From an uncultured Sulfitobacter sp. (lineage in GTDB: Bacteria > Pseudomonadota > Alphaproteobacteria > Rhodobacterales > Rhodobacteraceae): DNA of 64,000 nt. The notes under the pieces were generated by a model. It saw only the letters and a list, made by a program, of their open reading frames with translations. It was not told where the DNA came from and searched no databases. Both the position numbers and the translations under genes were made by a program. Positions within the stretch are counted from its first letter, which is position 1, and each line of letters starts with the position of its first letter. Below are positions 59,037 to 64,000 of the stretch, piece after piece. The stretch lies in assembly GCA_937138475.1 (NCBI GenBank), contig CAKZPD010000030.1:1-64000 (forward strand), given 5' to 3'.

Positions 59037-59404
59037 TGGCCGCGACAACCGACATGACCAAGAGCAGACAGCTTTTGGAGACGATTATCACCGCATTGAC
59101 CGAAGACAAAGCCGAGGACATCGTGCAGATCGACCTGCAAGGCAAGACCGAGCTGGGCGATTTCATGGTGATCTGTTCCGGGCGCTCGACCCGGCAGGTG
59201 ACGGCGATCGCTGAAAAGCTGGCGCAGACCGTAAAGGACCGGTTTGGCCGTGTGGCGCGGATCGAAGGCAAAGAGACCGGCGATTGGGTGCTGATCGACA
59301 CAGGCGATGTGATCGTGCATGTGTTCCGCCCCGAAGTGCGCGAGTTTTATCAGCTTGAGAAAATGTGGCAGCCGCAGGGCGGTCCGGGCGCCGCAGCGCA
59401 TTAA
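59036..59404 (+). CDS. rsfS: Ribosomal silencing factor RsfS (Iojap family)
   Basis: 122 residues from the ATG at 59036. ALTEDKAEDIVQIDLQGKTE, FMVICSGRSTRQVTAIAEKL, RIEGKETGDWVLIDTGDVIV and HVFRPEVREFYQLEKMW are the Iojap signatures. It binds ribosomal protein L14 and blocks subunit joining when nutrients are short. The frame opens upstream to 58931, but the peptide there is not conserved in character. rlmH follows after 16 bp, the usual partner. Confidence 0.93.
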   Translation: MAATTDMTKSRQLLETIITALTEDKAEDIVQIDLQGKTELGDFMVICSGRSTRQVTAIAEKLAQTVKDRFGRVARIEGKETGDWVLIDTGDVIVHVFRPEVREFYQLEKMWQPQGGPGAAAH

Positions 59405-59420
59405 TTAGGCAGCGGTTGCA

Positions 59421-59891
59421 ATGCGGGTGCATATCTGTGCGGTCGGACGGTTGCGTGCGGGGCCGGAAAAATCGCTGATCGATGATTATCTGACCCGCTT
59501 TGATCGGAGTGGCCGGCAGTTGGGCCTTGGGCCTGCGCAGGTCATCGAGGTCGAAGACCGCAGGGGTGGCGGTATGGAGGCCCAGGCGCAGGCCCTGCGC
59601 AAGGCCATCCCACAGGGCGCGGTGTTGGGCGCTTTGGATGAGCGCGGCAAGGGCATCAGCTCGCCTGATTTTGCGGGGCTGATGGCTGGGTATCGCGATG
59701 CGGGGCGCTCAGACTTGGCGCTGATTATCGGCGGGGCTGATGGTATTTCCCCTGATTTGCGTAACGCGGTGGATTTTTCCGTGTCTTTCGGAAAAATGGT
59801 CTGGCCGCATATGCTGGTGCGGGTGATGCTGGCCGAACAGCTGTATCGCGCCGCGTCGATCCTGGCCGGAAGCCCCTATCATCGCGCGTGA
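59421..59891 (+). CDS. rlmH: 23S rRNA (pseudouridine-1915-N3)-methyltransferase
   Basis: 156 residues. MRVHICAVGRLRAGPEKSL at the start, LALIIGGADGISPDLRN and KMVWPHMLVRVMLAEQLYRA with the closing SPYHRA are diagnostic of the SPOUT-type RlmH, which methylates pseudouridine 1915 of 23S rRNA. It forms an operon with rsfS. Confidence 0.95.
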   Translation: MRVHICAVGRLRAGPEKSLIDDYLTRFDRSGRQLGLGPAQVIEVEDRRGGGMEAQAQALRKAIPQGAVLGALDERGKGISSPDFAGLMAGYRDAGRSDLALIIGGADGISPDLRNAVDFSVSFGKMVWPHMLVRVMLAEQLYRAASILAGSPYHRA

Positions 59892-59972
59892 TCCAAAGGA
59901 CGCGCTGACGCGCGACACGATATTTTGTCTGGCGCTTGTGGCGGCCGGGGGCTGGCCGTAACGGGCGGGGTC

Positions 59973-60662
59973 TTAGGATGTCAGGATTTTGCGCGATTGC
60001 GAGGCAAATTCGCGCCGCCATATGATGACAAAGGTAAAGGCAGTGGCCGCCAGCAGGGGCAGCGGCCCGGCCAGCCACGCCACCGCTGTCAGGGCAAAAT
60101 AGACCGAACGCAGCCCTTTGTTGAAACTGCGCGCGGCGCTGATGGTGATTTCGGCGGCCTGGCTGGCGCGGCGGTTCGCATTGGGATCATCGGGGTTGTT
60201 TGGAGTGGCCCCCAACAGCACCGCGCTGTAGCCGAACAGCCGATTTGACCAGGCAAATTTGAGGAAAGCGTTGGTCAGAAACAGGGCCAGCACCAGCAGC
60301 TTGGCCTCCCAGACCGTGGTGGGTTGCGGGTTGGCGGCCAGATCCTGCGCCACGCCGGCCAGCTGTTCTGCGTTGCCAATCAGCGCCAGCGTGCCGCCAA
60401 TGGCGATCACCGCGGTCGATGCGAAAAAGGCGGTGCCTTGGCGCAGCCCGCCCAGGATCTGCGCATCGAAAATCCGCGGGTCTCGGGTGACCATCTGTTG
60501 CATCCATTCGCGCCGATACTGATCCATGATCCGCGACACGGACGGCCGGTGGGCCGGGGCGCGTTCCACCCACCAGCCAATCAACAGCCAAGCCGCAACC
60601 AGCGCCGTAACAGCAATGGCGTCAAGCGGTGAAAACAGCACAAGGCGAGTCGTCATATCCAT
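59973..60662 (-). CDS. DUF599 family membrane protein
   Basis: 229 residues with four to five hydrophobic segments. MDMTTRLVLFSPLDAIAVTA, then DQYRREWMQQMVTRDPRIFD and ILGGLRQGTAFFASTAVIAI, are the DUF599 pattern; NRLFGYSAVLLGATP lies in the middle. A conserved inner-membrane family in alphaproteobacteria with no known function. It is divergent from glcD. Confidence 0.85.
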   Translation of the reverse strand: MDMTTRLVLFSPLDAIAVTALVAAWLLIGWWVERAPAHRPSVSRIMDQYRREWMQQMVTRDPRIFDAQILGGLRQGTAFFASTAVIAIGGTLALIGNAEQLAGVAQDLAANPQPTTVWEAKLLVLALFLTNAFLKFAWSNRLFGYSAVLLGATPNNPDDPNANRRASQAAEITISAARSFNKGLRSVYFALTAVAWLAGPLPLLAATAFTFVIIWRREFASQSRKILTS

Positions 60663-60743
60663 GCGCGCAGCCTAGTCGTGGGCAAAGGAACTTGCCAGCA
60701 TCATAAATTGGTCATAAGATTTTACCAAAAGAGGGGGTTCGCC

Positions 60744-62207
60744 ATGGAAATGCCTGCACCGGATCAATCTGTCATTGACCGCAAGGCGCGGATTGTTGCC
60801 CGCCTTGCCGAGGTTTTGCCCAAAGATGCGGTGATCCATGAAGAGCACGAAACCCGCGCCTATGAATGTGATGCGCTGACGGCTTATCGTTGTCCGCCGC
60901 TGGCGGTGGTGTTGCCGGCAACCACCCAAGAGGTGGCGCATATCATGCGCATTTGCAACCACGAGGGGGTTCCGGTGGTGCCGCGCGGTTCGGGCACATC
61001 CCTGGCGGGGGGGGCTTTGCCGACCGCCGATTGCGTGATCCTTGGGGTGGCGCGGATGACGCAGGTGCTTGAGACCGACCTTGAGAACCGCACCATCCGG
61101 GTGCAGGCCGGGCGCACCAACCTGAGCGTAACCGGTGCCGTCGAGGCGCAGGGGTTTTTCTATGCCCCCGATCCGTCCAGCCAGCTGGCCTGTGCCATCG
61201 CCGGCAATATCGCGATGAATTCGGGCGGGGCGCATTGCTTGAAATACGGTGTGACCACCAACAATCTGATGGGGGTGACGGTTGTCATGGCAAACGGCGA
61301 GGTGGTGAACCTTGGCGGTGCCCATCTGGACAGTGGCGGTCTGGATCTGTTGGGGCTGATCTGCGGATCCGAGGGCCAGCTTGGCATCGTGACCGAGGCG
61401 ACCTTGCGCATTTTGGCCAAACCCGAGGGGGCGCGGCCGGTGCTGATCGGGTTTGATGACAATGAAACCGCCGGGCATTGCGTGTCTGATATCATCAAGG
61501 CCGGGGTTCTGCCGGTGGCGATTGAATTCATGGACCGGCTGTGTATCGAAACAAGCGAAAATTTCGCCCAGGCCGGATACCCTATGTGCGAGGCGCTGTT
61601 GATTGTTGAGGTTGAAGGCTCGGACAGTGAGATCGACGCGCAGTTGGCGCTGATCATGGACATTGCGCGCCGCCACAACCCGGTTGAGCTGCGCGAAAGC
61701 CGGTCAGAGGCCGAAAGCACCAAGATCTGGCTTGGCCGCAAGGCCGCCTTTGGCGCGATCGGGCAGATCAGCGACTATATGTGTCTGGACGGGACCATCC
61801 CGGTGTCGTCCCTGCCGCTGGTGCTGCGCCGTATCGGCGAGATGTCGCAGGATTACGGGCTGCGGGTGGGCAATGTGTTTCATGCCGGCGATGGCAATAT
61901 GCACCCGCTGATCTTGTATGATGCGAACAAGCCAGGCGATCTGGAGCGTTGCGAAGCCTTTGGCGCCGATATCTTGCGGTTGTGCGTCGAGGTGGGCGGC
62001 TGCCTTACGGGCGAACACGGGGTTGGTATCGAAAAGCGCGATCTGATGGGGGTGCAATACGGCCCGCAAGATCTTGAGCGCCAGATGCAGATCAAGGATG
62101 TGTTTGACCCGGCCTGGCTGCTGAATGCGGCCAAGGTCTTTCCGCTGGCTGCGTCGGACGCGCGGCGGATGGCGCAGGGGCGGATGCAGCAGGGGGCGGG
62201 GCAATGA
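60744..62207 (+). CDS. glcD: Glycolate oxidase, FAD-linked subunit GlcD
   Basis: 487 residues from the ATG at 60744 after GAGGGGG. The PCMH-type FAD domain has VPVVPRGSGTSLAGGALPTA, IAMNSGGAHCLKYGVTTNNL and GSEGQLGIVTEATLRIL; the C-terminal oxidase domain has GNVFHAGDGNMHPLI and GCLTGEHGVGIEKRDLMG. It oxidises glycolate to glyoxylate with GlcE and GlcF at the inner membrane. Its stop overlaps glcE as ATGA. Confidence 0.95.
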   Translation: MEMPAPDQSVIDRKARIVARLAEVLPKDAVIHEEHETRAYECDALTAYRCPPLAVVLPATTQEVAHIMRICNHEGVPVVPRGSGTSLAGGALPTADCVILGVARMTQVLETDLENRTIRVQAGRTNLSVTGAVEAQGFFYAPDPSSQLACAIAGNIAMNSGGAHCLKYGVTTNNLMGVTVVMANGEVVNLGGAHLDSGGLDLLGLICGSEGQLGIVTEATLRILAKPEGARPVLIGFDDNETAGHCVSDIIKAGVLPVAIEFMDRLCIETSENFAQAGYPMCEALLIVEVEGSDSEIDAQLALIMDIARRHNPVELRESRSEAESTKIWLGRKAAFGAIGQISDYMCLDGTIPVSSLPLVLRRIGEMSQDYGLRVGNVFHAGDGNMHPLILYDANKPGDLERCEAFGADILRLCVEVGGCLTGEHGVGIEKRDLMGVQYGPQDLERQMQIKDVFDPAWLLNAAKVFPLAASDARRMAQGRMQQGAGQ

Positions 62208-63316
62208 CGGATATGTCTGCAATCGCCCCCGGCTCTGAGGATGAACTGGCCGAGGTGGTGCGCAGCGCAACCGGGCCGCTTTGGATCAAGGGGGGCGGCA
62301 CGCGCGGCGTGGTCAGCCCCGGCACCCCTGTCACCACGCGCGGCCTAAGCGGCATCACCCTTTATGAGCCGGGCGCGCTGACGCTGGTGGCGGCCGCAGG
62401 CACCCCAATGGCCGAGATCGAGACAGCCCTGGCCGCCGAGGGGCAGCGCCTGCCGTTTGAGCCGATGGACCATCGGCGTTTGATGGGCACGGCCGGGGAT
62501 CCGACCTTGGGCGGGGTCATGGCGGGCAACATCAGCGGCCCGCGCCGCATTCAATCCGGCGCGGCGCGCGATTTCGCGCTGGGCGTGCGGTTTGTTGACG
62601 GAACCGGGCAGGTGATCAAGAACGGCGGGCGGGTGATGAAGAATGTCACCGGCTATGATCTGGTCAAGCTGATGTGCGGGGCGCATGGCACCTTGGGGGT
62701 TTTGACCGAGGTCGCCCTGAAGGTCTTGCCGATCCCCGAGACAACGCAGACGCTGTTGCTGCACGGGTTGACGCCCAGGGCCGCTGTGCAGGCGATGGCC
62801 GCCGCCATGGGCACCCCCTATGAGGTCAGCGGCGCCGCCTTTTATGACGGGACGGTGATGTTGCGTTTGGAGGGGTTCGAGGCCTCGGTGCGGTATCGCC
62901 TTAAGAGGTTGCAAGCGGCCCTGGCCCGGTTTGGTGCGGACAGCACGCTGTGCGCGGGGGTGGATCAATGGCAGGCGGTGCGCGATGTCACGGCCTTTGC
63001 CGGTGCGGCGGGGGATGTCTGGCGGGTGTCATGCCGCCCCTCGGAGGGGCCAGAGCTGGCCGAACGTGCCGGGGCGCGGGCGGTGATCTTTGATTGGGCC
63101 GGCGGGCTTTTGTGGCTTTTGTGCGATGCGGGCGATGATCTGCGCGCACGGCTTGGCCCCTATGACGGCCATGCAACGCGGCTGCGGTTCGATGGGGGGG
63201 CTGTGCCCCGCTTTCAGCCTCAGGCGCCGGCGATTGACCGGTTAAGCGCCGGGCTGCGCCAGCGTTTTGACCCGCGCGGCATTTTGAACGCAGGCTTGAT
63301 GGGGGGGCACGGCTGA
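62204..63316 (+). CDS. glcE: Glycolate oxidase, FAD-binding subunit GlcE
   Basis: 370 residues, a shortened relative of GlcD with the FAD-binding part retained: LWIKGGGTRGVVSPGTPVTT, EPMDHRRLMGTAGDPTLGGV and GRVMKNVTGYDLVKLMCGAH. The C-terminal half is divergent, as usual for GlcE. It is coupled to glcD (ATGA) and to glcF (TGATG). Confidence 0.94.
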   Translation: MTDMSAIAPGSEDELAEVVRSATGPLWIKGGGTRGVVSPGTPVTTRGLSGITLYEPGALTLVAAAGTPMAEIETALAAEGQRLPFEPMDHRRLMGTAGDPTLGGVMAGNISGPRRIQSGAARDFALGVRFVDGTGQVIKNGGRVMKNVTGYDLVKLMCGAHGTLGVLTEVALKVLPIPETTQTLLLHGLTPRAAVQAMAAAMGTPYEVSGAAFYDGTVMLRLEGFEASVRYRLKRLQAALARFGADSTLCAGVDQWQAVRDVTAFAGAAGDVWRVSCRPSEGPELAERAGARAVIFDWAGGLLWLLCDAGDDLRARLGPYDGHATRLRFDGGAVPRFQPQAPAIDRLSAGLRQRFDPRGILNAGLMGGHG

Positions 63317-64000
63317 TGCAGACCGTATTTACACCGCAACAATTGGAAGACCCGGCAACCCGTCGCAGCAATCAGATCTTGCGGACCTGTATCCACTGTG
63401 GGTTTTGCACCGCGACATGTCCGACCTATCAGGTATTGGGCGATGAATTAGACAGCCCGCGTGGCCGCATTTATCTGATCAAGGATATGTTGGAAAAGGC
63501 CCGAGAGCCGGATGAAAAGACTGTGAAACATGTGGACCGCTGTCTGAGCTGTCTGGCCTGCATGACCACCTGCCCATCGGGGGTGCATTACATGCACCTG
63601 ATCGACCACGCCCGCAGCTATATCGAGGAACGCTATCGGCGGCCGTTGATGGATCGGGCGCTGCGCTGGATGCTGGCGCAGGTCTTGCCCTATCCGATGC
63701 GGTTTCGGCTGGCGCTGCTGGCCGCCAAGATGGGGCGCCCGTTTGCGCGGCTGATGCCCGATGCGCGGTTGCGCGCAATGCTGACGATGGCGCCCAAGAC
63801 CATTCCACCGGTCAGCCGCAACGACGACCCACAGGTGTTTCCGGCCCAGGGCGGCCGCAAGATGCGTGTGGCCTTGATGACCGGCTGTGCCCAGAAGGCG
63901 TTGAACACCGATATCAACGATGCCACGATCCGGTTGCTGCGCCGGTTGGGGTGCGAAGTGGTGATTGCCCGCGGCGCCGGCTGTTGCGGCGCCTTGACCC
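63316..64000 (+). CDS. glcF: Glycolate oxidase, iron-sulfur subunit GlcF (partial)
   Basis: The ATG at 63316-63318 overlaps the glcE stop. The frame stays open to the window end (228 complete codons), so the C-terminus is missing. Two [4Fe-4S] motifs are present: RTCIHCGFCTATCPTYQ and RCLSCLACMTTCPSGVHYMH. The beginning of the CCG domain appears at VALMTGCAQKALNTDI and GAGCCGAL. It passes electrons from GlcDE to the respiratory chain. Confidence 0.95.
   Translation, partial: MQTVFTPQQLEDPATRRSNQILRTCIHCGFCTATCPTYQVLGDELDSPRGRIYLIKDMLEKAREPDEKTVKHVDRCLSCLACMTTCPSGVHYMHLIDHARSYIEERYRRPLMDRALRWMLAQVLPYPMRFRLALLAAKMGRPFARLMPDARLRAMLTMAPKTIPPVSRNDDPQVFPAQGGRKMRVALMTGCAQKALNTDINDATIRLLRRLGCEVVIARGAGCCGALT

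Overview
The window reads as chromosomal DNA of a Rhodobacterales (Rhodobacteraceae, roseobacter-type) alphaproteobacterium. The evidence is high GC, VPLPA-CTERM and VPEID-CTERM sorting signals with their two exosortases (XrtD and XrtE), relatives of gene-transfer-agent head-spike proteins, the leuC/leuD/leuB neighbourhood and a glcDEF operon. No tRNA, rRNA, CRISPR array, transposase or integrase was seen.

About 0.3-51.7 kb is one large surface-polysaccharide and protein-sorting island. It holds a full Wzx/Wzy-type exopolysaccharide (EPS) machine: priming sugar transferase (15846-16538), flippase (6283-7647), O-antigen-ligase/Wzy-like protein (30326-31762), export protein (12526-13134), outer-membrane barrel (11181-12509), PrsT-like TPR lipoprotein (13265-15703), and an ATPase / chain-length / tyrosine-kinase-like trio (17032-20298). 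Around these lie about ten glycosyltransferases, two acyltransferases, two sulfotransferase-like proteins, an asparagine-synthase-like amidotransferase and a long parallel beta-helix protein. Precursor genes make GDP-mannose (manC), dTDP-rhamnose (rfbCBDA) and probably UDP-galacturonate (epimerase at 5171-6202). The island is a mosaic of small operons on both strands, many joined by 4-bp ATGA overlaps.

Two exosortase systems are embedded in it. XrtD, fused to an EpsI domain (40819-42420), should process VPLPA-CTERM proteins; two candidates are here (20581-21255 and 54868-55677). XrtE, fused to a CPBP/CAAX-type protease (26722-28332), lies just downstream of a 59-residue VPEID-CTERM peptide (26468-26647) and a 997-residue multidomain surface protein (23338-26331) whose C-terminus looks like a thioester adhesin domain. 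A palindromic motif, TATCYWWRGATA-like, recurs upstream of both VPLPA genes, the EPS operons and the adhesin/manC pair, and suggests a shared regulator.

Two genes related to gene-transfer-agent head-spike proteins (32824-33084 and 45374-46450) sit inside the EPS island, with an undescribed lectin-like protein next to the first.

From 51.7 kb on the content is core metabolism: leuB, an endonuclease/exonuclease/phosphatase-family protein, leuD, an insulated VWA VPLPA-CTERM gene, leuC, an MscS channel, rsfS, rlmH, a DUF599 protein and glcD-glcE-glcF, the last running off the window.
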